Origin: Marinobacter sediminicola
GTDB lineage: Bacteria; Pseudomonadota; Gammaproteobacteria; Pseudomonadales; Oleiphilaceae
Direction of reading: 5' to 3'
NCBI RefSeq assembly: GCF_031157525.1
Contig: NZ_JAVIXR010000007.1
Span: forward strand, 62,001 to 126,000
DNA length: 64,000 nt
Position 1 is the first letter of the stretch. Every line of letters begins with the position of its first letter. The translations under genes were made by a program, and so were the position numbers. The notes under the pieces are model-generated. The model was given only the letters and a program-made list of their open reading frames with translations. It did not search any database and was not told the DNA's origin. Below, one piece after another: positions 25,077 through 34,759 of this stretch.

Positions 25077-27545
25077 TTAGCCGCCTATCCGTCCGGTGGG
25101 GAGATCTACCGCCACCGGCGTCAGCTCCGCCAGGGGTATAGGTGGCCCAAGCCTGAATCCTTGGCCAAAATGAATGCCCAGTGTCCGGACCTTCCGAAGA
25201 ATGTCATCGTTCTCGATAAACGTTGCCACCGTTATTTTCCCTGCTTCCTGTGCGATCCGATGCAGCGCTTCTACCATGATCTGCTGAACCGGATCGGTTC
25301 CCAGTCTGAGCATCAAACTGCGGTCGAGTTTGACAACGTCTACTGGCAGTTTTGCCGCAAGCCTGTAACTCTCCACAGACGCGCCGGCACCATCCAGTGC
25401 TACTCGACAACCAATCCTGTGTAGCGCGTCGCACAACACGGCAACCTCATCCGGGTATTGTGTTGCGTGGGCTTCACGAACCTCAAGGCAAAAGGATTCT
25501 GCCGGGTAGTTTGACGCTCCGAGGACAGATTCCATGAAGTCCGCAAAGGTGTCATCCAGGACGCTGGCGAGGGACAGGTTGAAACCACAATATTTCAGCC
25601 TGGGCTCCAGTAATTTGTGCTCGCCAAGCCAGGTAAACGTTTGCAGTATGACTTGGCGATCCAGTCGCTTGGCCAAATCAAAACGTTCGGCTACCGGCAG
25701 GAACTGCTCCGGCTGCAACCATTGCTCATGCACACCGTTACCTGGAATTCTTGCGAGAATTTCGATGTGATCACCCCAGGTAACGCTGGAGACCGGCTTG
25801 AGTGGCTGGAACTCCAGAAACAACGACTGCTTGTCCAGGGCTTTTCGGATCTGGTCGACAAGTTCATTGCTGTCGCTGTGATCCGGTTTCGGGCGTGTGG
25901 CGTGGGCAGTGTGAACTCGGTTGCGACCGGATGTTTTGGCGTCATGACACAAATCTGCAGCTTGTCCCAGCAATTGTTCGGAGTTGGTAGGCGTGTTTTT
26001 TCCGATTATCAGCAGGCCACCGCTGGCGGTGGTTTGTAGCTGGTGTCCTTGCCACTCGAAAACAAAATTTCGGATGAGGCATAGAAGGTTGTCTGCAAGC
26101 TTGCGGGCTGCCGACTCTGTACAGTCTTCGATGAGCAGCGCGAAGGTATCACCGGCAAGCCTCGATACCGTATCCTGTGGCCTACTGCGCACATCGAGAA
26201 TGCTGGCCAGCTCCCTGAGGTAGCGGTCGCTGGCGCCGTTTCCGGCGATGCTGTTGAAGTTGCCAAAGGCGTCGAGGTTCAGATATAAAAGGCAGCTGTC
26301 GGTAGCTTCTTTGCCAGCTTGGTCCAACTGGCGCTGAAGGCGTGCGATAAATTCTCTTCGGTTTGTGAGGCCAGTTACCGGGTCGTGCCGGTATCTGTAT
26401 TCGCTGTCCCCTGTTTTGCTGGCGCGGTTGCTGATGTCACTGGCTACAACCACAGCACCCGCAGTTTCGCTTTTGTCCGTGCCGGGGTCCCCGATTTTGC
26501 TGTCTGTCAGGCGCTGGTAGTGAAACTCGTAGACCGGCCACTCACCACTTTGTTGCGTGACAGGCATGTCCACAATAAAGCTGTCCTGCTCAAAGGCACG
26601 TTGCCAGAGCTGTTCCGCCAGATGTCGTTCATTCGGGTGTTTTTCAAGTAACTGACGCAGGTTGTCGCCCACTTTGGGTGTTGCGCCAAACAGGCTGCCA
26701 AACAAGCGGGCATAGGGCGCGTTGAAATGCAGCAGATTTAGGTTTTTATCCACGGCAGCGATCAACCCGGGGCTCGCGGCCGTGGTGGCATTCAGTATGT
26801 TTGTAGCCTTCAAGCGGGCATGATCGCGTTGCATTTCGCCGGTACGATCTACCAGAGTCCCCCCGAGTTTACGTAACCTGCCGCCGGTTTTAAGGGCTCG
26901 GCCATTTAGTGTTGCTCGAATGTTTTTTTCTTTGGCAGTCAGCAAATGAAGCTCAATTGTGAAGGGTGCGCCGGTGCGTGCGCATCTGCGGAAAAGTGCC
27001 CGAATACGTTCCTGGCCACCCTGGCAGTAGAACAGTGCTTGTTCCGGTGTAATTTCCGTTCCCGGTTTCAGCTCCAGCAACCGATATAACCCTTCTGTCC
27101 AGGTCATCTGGTTGCTGGTGATATCCAGTTCCCATATTCCGAAGCCCGCTGCGCTTTCAGAAAAGCGCAATAGGCGGGTGTCTATGGCAGAGCTTTCCTG
27201 CTGAGCAATGCGGGCGCTCGCAGCCCCATCTGAATCGCGTATACTGATGCGCAATGAAAGGCTTGCCGTGTAGAAAAAACCTTCCTTGTGACGAAAGGTG
27301 ACCAGCACAGTTTGGCCACTCTCGATACGGTGTCGATTGGCTGGTGCAAAGGGGTCGTCTTCTCTGGATGCCAACACCCGGTGTACCATAATGCCTTCCA
27401 GTTCACTGGCATCGTACCCAAGTACAGCCTCGGCATTGCTGTCCGCGTATAGAACCTTACCTTCATCATCAATACGCAACAGGGTCTGGCGACCGGTGAC
27501 ACTGGATGTATCAGTGCGATAACGCTGTATGACAAGCTCTTTCAC
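25077..27545 (-). CDS. PAS-GGDEF-EAL protein with degenerate catalytic motifs
   Basis: The 822-residue protein has PAS-like sensor regions (about 20-370), a GGDEF domain (about 388-550) and an EAL domain (about 575-815). The GGDEF signature is replaced by AGDTF (464-468), so cyclase activity is unlikely. In the EAL domain, the EAL signature reads EIL and the metal-binding DDFG motif reads DGAG (718-721), which loses one metal-binding aspartate, although K in VVKLDRSL is kept. It is probably a c-di-GMP binding or partner-binding protein rather than an enzyme (inference). No membrane segment is visible, so it should be cytoplasmic. Translation starts at GTG with GAGG upstream. It is divergent from cyaA. 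Confidence 0.88.
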   Translation of the reverse strand: MKELVIQRYRTDTSSVTGRQTLLRIDDEGKVLYADSNAEAVLGYDASELEGIMVHRVLASREDDPFAPANRHRIESGQTVLVTFRHKEGFFYTASLSLRISIRDSDGAASARIAQQESSAIDTRLLRFSESAAGFGIWELDITSNQMTWTEGLYRLLELKPGTEITPEQALFYCQGGQERIRALFRRCARTGAPFTIELHLLTAKEKNIRATLNGRALKTGGRLRKLGGTLVDRTGEMQRDHARLKATNILNATTAASPGLIAAVDKNLNLLHFNAPYARLFGSLFGATPKVGDNLRQLLEKHPNERHLAEQLWQRAFEQDSFIVDMPVTQQSGEWPVYEFHYQRLTDSKIGDPGTDKSETAGAVVVASDISNRASKTGDSEYRYRHDPVTGLTNRREFIARLQRQLDQAGKEATDSCLLYLNLDAFGNFNSIAGNGASDRYLRELASILDVRSRPQDTVSRLAGDTFALLIEDCTESAARKLADNLLCLIRNFVFEWQGHQLQTTASGGLLIIGKNTPTNSEQLLGQAADLCHDAKTSGRNRVHTAHATRPKPDHSDSNELVDQIRKALDKQSLFLEFQPLKPVSSVTWGDHIEILARIPGNGVHEQWLQPEQFLPVAERFDLAKRLDRQVILQTFTWLGEHKLLEPRLKYCGFNLSLASVLDDTFADFMESVLGASNYPAESFCLEVREAHATQYPDEVAVLCDALHRIGCRVALDGAGASVESYRLAAKLPVDVVKLDRSLMLRLGTDPVQQIMVEALHRIAQEAGKITVATFIENDDILRKVRTLGIHFGQGFRLGPPIPLAELTPVAVDLPTGRIGG

Positions 27546-27662
27546 TGGGCCGGGCCTCGGGTTTACTTAAGCGTATGCCGCTTTTATTTTTTGATGATTG
27601 TGCCACGATGAGTTCATCATACTGATAATTAAACCGGAAAGAACCTCTCCCCCGGAGCTGCC

Positions 27663-30533
27663 TTGACTGCTCACGCTGCACCGATTGCCCTGGATTTTGA
27701 CGAGGGCATTGACCGCAAAATCCTGCGCCGCCTGCGGGACAGATTTCTCATGCTTAACCGCCAGCGCTGGGAGCGAGCCCACTCGTCGCTTACCTACCGG
27801 CAGCAGGTGGTGCTGGAGATTTTGCCATTGGTGTTTCACACCAATCATCCAGCGCTGCCGGGCTATCTGGATGTCCAATGCCCCTATGGCCTAAGCCATT
27901 ACCAGCCGGATTCCGCCACCATAGGCGCAGCACGACGCCTGGCTCGCACCTTCAGCATGCGGGATGAAGGCAGGCGCAGAGCCGATCTGGAAGCGCTCTT
28001 TCTAATGGGTAGCCCTGGTACCTTGGGCCATTCTGTTACCAGTGATCTGGATGTGTGGCTATGTCATAGGGACGACCTTCAGGAGCGGGGAATCAGGCTT
28101 CTGGAACGTAAGGCGGAACGGTTGACTGAGTGGGCCTTGTCGTTTGGCATTGAACTGCATGTATTTGTGTTTTCTGCCGCCGAATGGCGTGAAGGTCGGC
28201 AGCGGATTGAAGTGAGTGGGGAAAATTGCGGTAGCTCCCAGCATTATTTGCTGCTGGATGAGTTTTATCGCACGGCCATTCATTTAGGTGGGTGTTATCC
28301 CATGTGGTGGTTGATTCCCCCGGAGCAGGAAGAGCGGTACCAGAAGTGCGTCGATATGCTGGTGGACTATCGCTTTATTCGTGGTGATGCATACATTGAT
28401 TTTGGCGCTGTGCCATCCATACCCGCCAGTGAGTTTTTGGGTGCGGGTGTGTGGCAGCTCTACAAGGGAATTGATGCGCCCTGGAAAGCAATTTTGAAAC
28501 TGCTGCTTATTGAGTGCTACGCCCATACGCAGGATCTTCCGGTTTTATCGCTTGTTTTCAAGCAGGCAGTGTTCGATGGAGATACGAACGCGGATGATCT
28601 GGATCCGTATGTGATGCTCTACCAGCGCCTTGAGCAGTGGCTTCTGAATGATGGTGCCAGTTCGCGGTTGGATTTGGTGCGTCGTAGCTTGTATATCAAG
28701 GCGGGCCTGCCACTGACTCGCACAGGTATGGTGGGGCAGCAGGGGACGGAGCCCTGGAGAGCTCGACTGCTGAGGAGCCTGGTTGATGACTGGGGGTGGC
28801 AGCAAAAGCAGCTTGAATTGCTGGATAATCGACACCGTTGGCGGGCGGAGGAAGCATCTTCCCTGCGCCGAGTAGTGGTGTCGGAACTGACTCACAGCTA
28901 TCGGTTGCTGTCGAAAATGGCCCGTGATCACGGTGAGCAATCAGCCATCAGCGCAAACGATATCAATTTGCTTGGCCGCAAACTCTACGCAGCGTTTCAA
29001 CGCAAGGCCGGCAAAGTAGAGCTGATCAATCCGGGGTTAGTGCCATCATTGGCAGAGGAAAATCTGGCCTTTCACCATCAGTCAGAACAGGGCGGTACAG
29101 GAACCGGCTGGCTGCTATATCGGGATCTGGAAGACCCTTCGGATGCCTTCTGGCAGCCGGTTATCCGGCGCTCCGGTAATCTCGCCGAGCTGGTGGTCTG
29201 GTGTTACTGCAACGGCTTGCTCACCCGCTCCACTCGACTCAACGTCCGCACCGGGCAGGGCATTGCCTCGGTTAGCGAGCTGCGGGAGATGCTGGATGCG
29301 CTTGCGGGGTTTTTGCCGTTTCCAGTCGAACCTGCCGAGCGAGATGCTCTTGCCCGTGGCGTCCGCCCTTTGCGCAACCTCCTTCTGATCAACGTGGGTG
29401 TTGACCCCCAGTCCCATCTTACTGAGCGAGGCCTGCACAAGCTCAGTGCCAGGCACGATTCATTGGGGTTCAGTGGCGGTCGCGAAAATCTGGTTATTTG
29501 CATTGATCAGATCACACTCAACAGTTGGCAAGAGGTCAGCCTTCAGCATTATGCATCCGGGGATACCTTGATCCAGTGCCTGAAGAATGTTCTTGCTTCT
29601 GTGGCCGTGGCGCCCCACAACATACCCGGTCTTGAGGTGCACAGCCATAACCGGGGGCACGGCAGTGCTATTGCCCGGAGGGTGCGGGAGCTGTTTGCCG
29701 ACGTGTTGCGCCAGTTCTTTGCCGGAGGCTCAGGCCCCCACCCCTTGCGCTATGTGATTGAAATGGATCGTCGGTATTTTCTGCTGGAGTTCAGCGGCAC
29801 CGAGCCCGGGTTTATGGCCCTTGAGAATCGGGCTGCCTTGCTGGAGTGTCTTGCTCAACCCCGCGACACTTATCTGCCTGTCGTGTTTGATCGCCACGCA
29901 CTGCTGGACGATCCGGCTTTGCGGGTAGCCTGTCAGGCAAGTGAGCCAGACAGCATCCAGGTGTTCTATATGCTGCGGGGCGAGGGGGTTCAGATCCGAG
30001 TGATTGATGAACGTGGATCTGTTTTTGGTTGGAGTCAGCAAGCCGCTGGTCGACGCCATCTCTTGGCCCCGTTGTTGCGGTTCCTGGAAAATCTGGTGGA
30101 AAGACGCACCCTGCGCAATACCGAAATGCCCGTCGGTCTCGCTGGAGTTCGCTGTTATGAGTTGGTTTCAAACAACGGAGTCTGGCGCTCGGAATATCGG
30201 CCGCAGGCAGATGCTGGTGCGCCTCTGCCGGGATTCGAGGTGCAAGCGGTGGGCGTCCAGGAAGGAGATAGCCGCGTTCGTTTCGACCTTTACTGCGGTG
30301 AGCAGGAGTTTACGGTTCTGCAATACGGTGATCAGCTGATTCCGGCTGTTGCTCACTATATCCATTCTCTTCGACAGAGTCGTGATCGCTATCCGGTTTA
30401 CCTGACGGATCTGCACTTGCCCCACGATCTGGACCCAAGGGTGTACCAGCAGGATATACAAACCAGTCAGTACCTGTATTACCGGGCTTTTCTTGAGGAT
30501 TCCCTGAACCGTGAACTGGAGGCATTTCTGTAG
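27663..30533 (+). CDS. cyaA: Class I adenylate cyclase
   Basis: CyaA makes cyclic AMP from ATP for CRP-type regulation. The 956-residue protein has the class I start block (RDRFLMLNRQRWERA) and the nucleotidyltransferase motif GSPGTLGHSVTSDLDVWLCH, whose two aspartates bind metal. The second half is the regulatory region, and length is typical. The start is TTG at 27663: GGAG lies five bases upstream and no ATG or GTG precedes the conserved block. E. coli cyaA also uses a UUG start, which limits translation. Confidence 0.94.
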   Translation: MTAHAAPIALDFDEGIDRKILRRLRDRFLMLNRQRWERAHSSLTYRQQVVLEILPLVFHTNHPALPGYLDVQCPYGLSHYQPDSATIGAARRLARTFSMRDEGRRRADLEALFLMGSPGTLGHSVTSDLDVWLCHRDDLQERGIRLLERKAERLTEWALSFGIELHVFVFSAAEWREGRQRIEVSGENCGSSQHYLLLDEFYRTAIHLGGCYPMWWLIPPEQEERYQKCVDMLVDYRFIRGDAYIDFGAVPSIPASEFLGAGVWQLYKGIDAPWKAILKLLLIECYAHTQDLPVLSLVFKQAVFDGDTNADDLDPYVMLYQRLEQWLLNDGASSRLDLVRRSLYIKAGLPLTRTGMVGQQGTEPWRARLLRSLVDDWGWQQKQLELLDNRHRWRAEEASSLRRVVVSELTHSYRLLSKMARDHGEQSAISANDINLLGRKLYAAFQRKAGKVELINPGLVPSLAEENLAFHHQSEQGGTGTGWLLYRDLEDPSDAFWQPVIRRSGNLAELVVWCYCNGLLTRSTRLNVRTGQGIASVSELREMLDALAGFLPFPVEPAERDALARGVRPLRNLLLINVGVDPQSHLTERGLHKLSARHDSLGFSGGRENLVICIDQITLNSWQEVSLQHYASGDTLIQCLKNVLASVAVAPHNIPGLEVHSHNRGHGSAIARRVRELFADVLRQFFAGGSGPHPLRYVIEMDRRYFLLEFSGTEPGFMALENRAALLECLAQPRDTYLPVVFDRHALLDDPALRVACQASEPDSIQVFYMLRGEGVQIRVIDERGSVFGWSQQAAGRRHLLAPLLRFLENLVERRTLRNTEMPVGLAGVRCYELVSNNGVWRSEYRPQADAGAPLPGFEVQAVGVQEGDSRVRFDLYCGEQEFTVLQYGDQLIPAVAHYIHSLRQSRDRYPVYLTDLHLPHDLDPRVYQQDIQTSQYLYYRAFLEDSLNRELEAFL

Positions 30534-30603
30534 CGCTCCGGCCTCGCCGTGCAGGGCGTGGGTCAGGTATACTTTGGACATTATGAACTCAGAGGTGTCA
30601 AGT

Positions 30604-30795
30604 ATGCGCGTGAGGAACATGCCGATCGTGATACTGGTTGTGGCAGCAGCACTTGGTGGCTGTGGTCAGAAAGGACCGTTATACCGGGAGAATCCGGAAA
30701 CATCGTCCAAGCCAGTCGAGCAGGCAAACAGCGCTGTAGCTCAAAGCGGGCACGCGGGCGGCCGCAGCACTCGGGCTGACACGCAAGCTGAATAG
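30604..30795 (+). CDS. lptM: Small lipoprotein LptM (YifL/LppL family)
   Basis: The 63-residue product has a signal peptide ending in the lipobox LGGC, followed by GQKGPLYRENPE, the hallmark of LptM. LptM stabilises disulfide maturation of LptD in the LPS export machine. ATG at 30604 is preceded by AGAGGTG; upstream in-frame starts (30583, 30511) are less likely because they disrupt the signal peptide. It is the first gene of the lptM-lysA-dapF-DUF484-xerC cluster, the same order as in Pseudomonas. Confidence 0.9.
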   Translation: MRVRNMPIVILVVAAALGGCGQKGPLYRENPETSSKPVEQANSAVAQSGHAGGRSTRADTQAE

Positions 30796-30837
30796 CCCCA
30801 CGCGCAACCAGACACCGCTAAACGAATCAGGAATAAA

Positions 30838-32088
30838 ATGGATTATTTCAACTACCGTGACGGCGAACTTTACGCCGAAGATGCACCTGTTTCCTCCATT
30901 GCTGAGCGTTTTGGTACGCCAGCTTATGTGTATTCCCGTGCTACGTTGGAACGCCATTACAGGGCCTATGATGAAGCCCTGAGTGAGCGCGAACTTCTCA
31001 TTTGCTATGCCGTTAAAGCCAATAGCAATATTGCCGTGCTGAATGTTTTGGCACGCATGGGCGCCGGTTTTGACATAGTGTCTGCGGGTGAGCTGGAGCG
31101 GGTTTTGCGTGCCGGCGGCGACCCGGGCAAGGTGGTGTTTTCCGGGGTTGGCAAGCAGGAATGGGAAATGCGCCGTGCTCTGGAAGCGGGCGTTCGTTGC
31201 TTTAACGTGGAGTCTGACACTGAGCTCGACCGACTTAATGCCGTAGCAGGCGAGCTGGGAGTGAAGGCGCCTGTCTCGTTGCGGGTGAACCCGGACGTTG
31301 ATGCAGGAACACACCCATATATATCTACCGGTCTGAAAGAGAATAAGTTTGGTATTGATATCGCGGAAGCGCTGGCCGTTTATGCCCGTGCTGCAACCTT
31401 GCCAAACCTGGAAATTATAGGTGTGGATTGCCACATTGGTTCTCAGCTTACCTCGGTAACGCCGTTCCTGGATGCACTGGACCGTGTATTGGAGCTGATC
31501 GATGCTTTGGCAGACAACGGTATTCATATTCGGCATCTGGATATGGGCGGTGGCTTGGGTGTTACTTACAATGATGAAACACCGCCTCAACCTGCTGAAT
31601 ACGTGAAGGCGCTGGACCAGCGTATCGGTGAGCGCAACCTGGCGCTCGTTCTTGAGCCTGGCCGCTCTATTGCGGCCAATGCCGGCATACTGATTACCCG
31701 GGTTGAGTTTCTGAAGTGCACCGAACATCGGAACTTCGCGATTATCGACGCAGCCATGAACGATTTGATCCGTCCTGCGCTATATAGCGCCTGGCAGGCG
31801 ATTGTTCCGGTGCAGCCTCACGAGGATGCAGAAGAGAAAATCTGGGATCTGGTTGGTCCAGTGTGCGAAACCGGAGACTTCCTGGGCAAAGATCGCCCGC
31901 TCCAGCTCAAGGCTGGAGATCTCTTGGCGGTGCGTTCTGCTGGAGCCTATGGTTTTGTGATGAGCTCAAACTACAACACTCGGAACCGGCCGCCGGAATT
32001 GATGGTTGATGGTGATGAAGTACACATTGTTCGGCACCGCGAAACCATTGAAGAACAGCTCGCGCCCGAAAACTGCCTCCCTGAATGA
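30838..32088 (+). CDS. lysA: Diaminopimelate decarboxylase
   Basis: LysA converts meso-diaminopimelate to lysine. The 416-residue protein is a PLP fold III enzyme, with the Schiff-base lysine K60 in CYAVKANSN. It has the HIGSQL block, the phosphate-binding GGGLGV and the catalytic cysteine segment [15 protein letters not shown] precedes the ATG. Its stop overlaps the first possible start of dapF. The pair covers adjacent steps of the DAP/lysine pathway. Confidence 0.96.
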   Translation: MDYFNYRDGELYAEDAPVSSIAERFGTPAYVYSRATLERHYRAYDEALSERELLICYAVKANSNIAVLNVLARMGAGFDIVSAGELERVLRAGGDPGKVVFSGVGKQEWEMRRALEAGVRCFNVESDTELDRLNAVAGELGVKAPVSLRVNPDVDAGTHPYISTGLKENKFGIDIAEALAVYARAATLPNLEIIGVDCHIGSQLTSVTPFLDALDRVLELIDALADNGIHIRHLDMGGGLGVTYNDETPPQPAEYVKALDQRIGERNLALVLEPGRSIAANAGILITRVEFLKCTEHRNFAIIDAAMNDLIRPALYSAWQAIVPVQPHEDAEEKIWDLVGPVCETGDFLGKDRPLQLKAGDLLAVRSAGAYGFVMSSNYNTRNRPPELMVDGDEVHIVRHRETIEEQLAPENCLPE

Positions 32089-33020
32089 GTGATGGGCAGG
32101 ATATGAACTCGCAGCGTCGACATCAGGGGCCATTGCTCCGGTTCAGTAAAATGCATGGGCTGGGGAATGACTTCATGGTTGTCGACGCCATTAGCCAACC
32201 ATTCAGGCTGCGCCCGGAAATGATTCGGGAGCTGGCAGACCGCAACTTTGGTGTCGGTTTTGACCAACTTCTGGTTGTGGAGCCACCGGGATTGCCCGAT
32301 GTGGATTTCCGTTATCGGATATTCAATGCCGACGGCTCTGAGGTTGAGCAGTGTGGCAATGGCGCCCGGTGCTTCGCAAAGTTTGTGCGCGATCAGCGCC
32401 TGACGAATAAGAAGACCATCCGTGTGCAAACAGCCGGTGGCGTAATTGAGTTGCGAGCAGCTAAAGACGGCATGGTCATGGTCAACATGGGCGTGCCTGA
32501 GCTGAACCCCCAGGCTATTCCCTTCGCCGCTGACAATCGTAAGAACGTATACACGGTGGAAGTGGGGGCAGAAGCCGTTGAACTAAGCGCGGTTTCCATG
32601 GGCAATCCCCACGGTGTTATTGTCGTTGAGGACGTGGATACGGCGCCAGTGGAGCGCCTTGGGCCGCAACTGGAAAGTCACTCGCAGTTTCCCGAGCGCG
32701 GCAATATAGGGTTCCTGCAGATCATCAGTCGGAATCATGTGCGCCTGCGGGTATACGAGCGCGGTTCTGGCGAAACCCTTGCTTGTGGCAGCGGTGCCGG
32801 TGCTGCAGTTGTCGCAGGGCGCTTGCGCGGTCTGCTTGATGAGCGCGTAGAGGTGGATCTTCGTGGCGGTCGGCTGGTCATCGAATGGAAGGGCGAAGGG
32901 TCGCCTGTTATGATGGAAGGCCCCGCCACAAGTGTATTTGAGGGGCAGTTGAGACTGCCCGGTGAACCAGGTGGCGCCCGGCGTAGAAGGCCCAGCCGCC
33001 CACACAAACAACGGATCTGA
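32085..33020 (+). CDS. dapF: Diaminopimelate epimerase
   Basis: DapF interconverts LL- and meso-diaminopimelate for lysine and peptidoglycan. The two catalytic cysteines are in EQCGNGARC and [24 protein letters not shown] marks the N-terminal core. At 311 residues it is longer than the usual 275: about 18 extra residues precede the core, and a basic tail ([11 protein letters not shown]) follows it. The start is either ATG at 32085, overlapping the lysA stop, or ATG at 32103; neither has an ideal ribosome site. Confidence 0.94.
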   Translation: MSDGQDMNSQRRHQGPLLRFSKMHGLGNDFMVVDAISQPFRLRPEMIRELADRNFGVGFDQLLVVEPPGLPDVDFRYRIFNADGSEVEQCGNGARCFAKFVRDQRLTNKKTIRVQTAGGVIELRAAKDGMVMVNMGVPELNPQAIPFAADNRKNVYTVEVGAEAVELSAVSMGNPHGVIVVEDVDTAPVERLGPQLESHSQFPERGNIGFLQIISRNHVRLRVYERGSGETLACGSGAGAAVVAGRLRGLLDERVEVDLRGGRLVIEWKGEGSPVMMEGPATSVFEGQLRLPGEPGGARRRRPSRPHKQRI

Positions 33021-33036
33021 TAGCCAGGAGAGCGCG

Positions 33037-33783
33037 ATGACAGACCAAACGGCCCACCAGAAGGCCGGTGAGCTCACCCGGGAAGCGGTGGTTGAGTACC
33101 TGAAAGACAATCCTGATTTTTTTGTCGATCAGGACGAACTCCTGCGCAGCCTGACCTTGCCCCACGACAGTGGGCGGGCAATCTCGCTTGTAGAGCGCCA
33201 GGTGCACCTTTTCCGCGAACAGCGGGACACGCTTCGCCATGAGCTGGTTGAACTGGTATCCATCGCCCGTCATAACGACCGTTTGTTTGAAAAGAGCAAG
33301 CGGTTGCTGATGCAAGTAATCGAAGCCCGCAATCTTATGGATATGGCTTCTACCATTGATGACAGCATTCGTGGTGACTTCGGGCTGGATGCAGCCTCCG
33401 TGATTCTGTTTACTGATGCGGCGGTGGCCGGCAGTGCCCAGGGCGCACTTCACGTTGTTACACCGGCTGAAGCCCAGGAACATCTCGGTAACCTTTTGGA
33501 GGGCAGTAAAGCGGTTTGCGGCCAATTCCGTGAAAACCAGCGGGAGTTCCTGTTTCCGGATCGCGACGAACCCATTGCGTCCGTTGCTCTGGTGCCTTTG
33601 CGCCATGAAGAGTTGGTGGGCGTTTTTGCGGTCGGTAGTTGTCAGCCCGGTTATTTTGATGAGCAGATGGGTTCTCTGTTTCTCAGCTACATCAGCGACA
33701 CATTGAGCCGACTATTGCCTCCGATGGTTCGTCGCCACACAACTGCTGCTCCGGTCGCCGACCTTGCGACGGAGTCTCGCTAG
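33037..33783 (+). CDS. DUF484 family protein
   Basis: The 248-residue protein belongs to DUF484, a GAF-like family found between dapF and xerC in many gammaproteobacteria. Visible features are AVVEYLKDNPDFFVDQ at the start, a central coiled coil (about 60-95, LVERQVHLFREQRDTLR) and a C-terminal GAF-like domain. The function is not known. CAGGAG precedes the ATG at 33037. It overlaps or abuts xerC. Confidence 0.9.
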   Translation: MTDQTAHQKAGELTREAVVEYLKDNPDFFVDQDELLRSLTLPHDSGRAISLVERQVHLFREQRDTLRHELVELVSIARHNDRLFEKSKRLLMQVIEARNLMDMASTIDDSIRGDFGLDAASVILFTDAAVAGSAQGALHVVTPAEAQEHLGNLLEGSKAVCGQFRENQREFLFPDRDEPIASVALVPLRHEELVGVFAVGSCQPGYFDEQMGSLFLSYISDTLSRLLPPMVRRHTTAAPVADLATESR

Positions 33784-33784
33784 A

Positions 33785-34759
33785 GTGGTCGTTTTGCCTG
33801 GTTCAGTTCAAATACCTGATGAGCTAGCCAGGCACATGGCAGATTTCCTGCGACACATGGCCTCTGAGAAGCGCCATTCCCCCCGAACGTGTGACAGTTA
33901 CCAGCGAGATCTGCATCGCTTTGCGGTTTGGCTGGTGGAGCAGGGCGGCGCTCAGTGGTGCGCCGTTAATAGTCATGACCTTCGCCGTTACGTTGCTAAC
34001 CTCAGTCGCCAGGGGCTCAGTGGCCGAAGCATTGCCCGCCACCTGTCAGCCGTAAGACGTTTCTATCAATACCTGTTACGTGAAGGGTTGGCCAAAGATA
34101 ACCCCGCACTCGATATACGGGCGCCGAAAAGCAGCCGGCGCCTGCCCCGCGTGGCCGACGTAGATCAGGTCAACACTCTTCTTGATGCAGCACCGGATGA
34201 TCCTCTGGAAGTGCGCGACAGGTGCATGTTCGAGCTGATGTATTCTTCAGGCCTGCGTCTTGCGGAGCTGGCCAGCCTGGATATTGATGCTGTTGACCGC
34301 CAAGGCGGCGAGGCACGGGTCGTCGGTAAGGGTGGGAAAACGCGGTTGCTCCCTGTTGGTCGAAAAGCGCTGGAGGCCATAACCCTGTGGCTGCCCATCC
34401 GGGCTGGGTTGGCTCCCGAGACTGAACCAGCCCTGTTTGTAAGCCGCCGGGGTGACCGAATCAGCCATCGCAGTATTCAGGCTCGGCTGAGTCGTTGGGG
34501 CATGGTAAAAGGGGCTGATCAGAAACTCCATCCCCACATGCTCAGGCACTCGTTTGCCAGCCATATGCTGGAATCCAGTGGTGATTTGCGTGCGGTACAA
34601 GAATTGTTGGGCCATGCGGACATAGCCACAACTCAGGTCTATACTCATTTGGATTTCCAGCATTTGGCTCGGGTTTATGACCAAAGTCATCCAAGAGCGC
34701 ACCGACGTAGTCCCCGGGGCCACGACGACCAGAACGCCGGACAGGAAGGAAACACTTGA
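33785..34759 (+). CDS. xerC: Tyrosine recombinase XerC
   Basis: XerC with XerD resolves chromosome dimers at dif. The 324-residue protein has the SAM-like core-binding domain (about 17-105). The catalytic domain includes SSGLRLAEL (first Arg), HMLRHSFASHML (His-x-x-Arg), LLGHADIATTQVYTHL with the late His, and the nucleophile tyrosine in TQVYTHL. GTG at 33785 has GGAG ten bases upstream. The family start MADFLRHMASEK lies about 17 residues later. The C-terminus carries an extra basic tail of about 25 residues, unusual for XerC. Confidence 0.92.
   Translation: MVVLPGSVQIPDELARHMADFLRHMASEKRHSPRTCDSYQRDLHRFAVWLVEQGGAQWCAVNSHDLRRYVANLSRQGLSGRSIARHLSAVRRFYQYLLREGLAKDNPALDIRAPKSSRRLPRVADVDQVNTLLDAAPDDPLEVRDRCMFELMYSSGLRLAELASLDIDAVDRQGGEARVVGKGGKTRLLPVGRKALEAITLWLPIRAGLAPETEPALFVSRRGDRISHRSIQARLSRWGMVKGADQKLHPHMLRHSFASHMLESSGDLRAVQELLGHADIATTQVYTHLDFQHLARVYDQSHPRAHRRSPRGHDDQNAGQEGNT

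Noticed and set aside
30679..31728. A 349-codon open frame antisense to lptM and lysA
   Set aside because: It is a shadow of lysA, which has clear active-site motifs; the antisense protein shows no recognisable fold.
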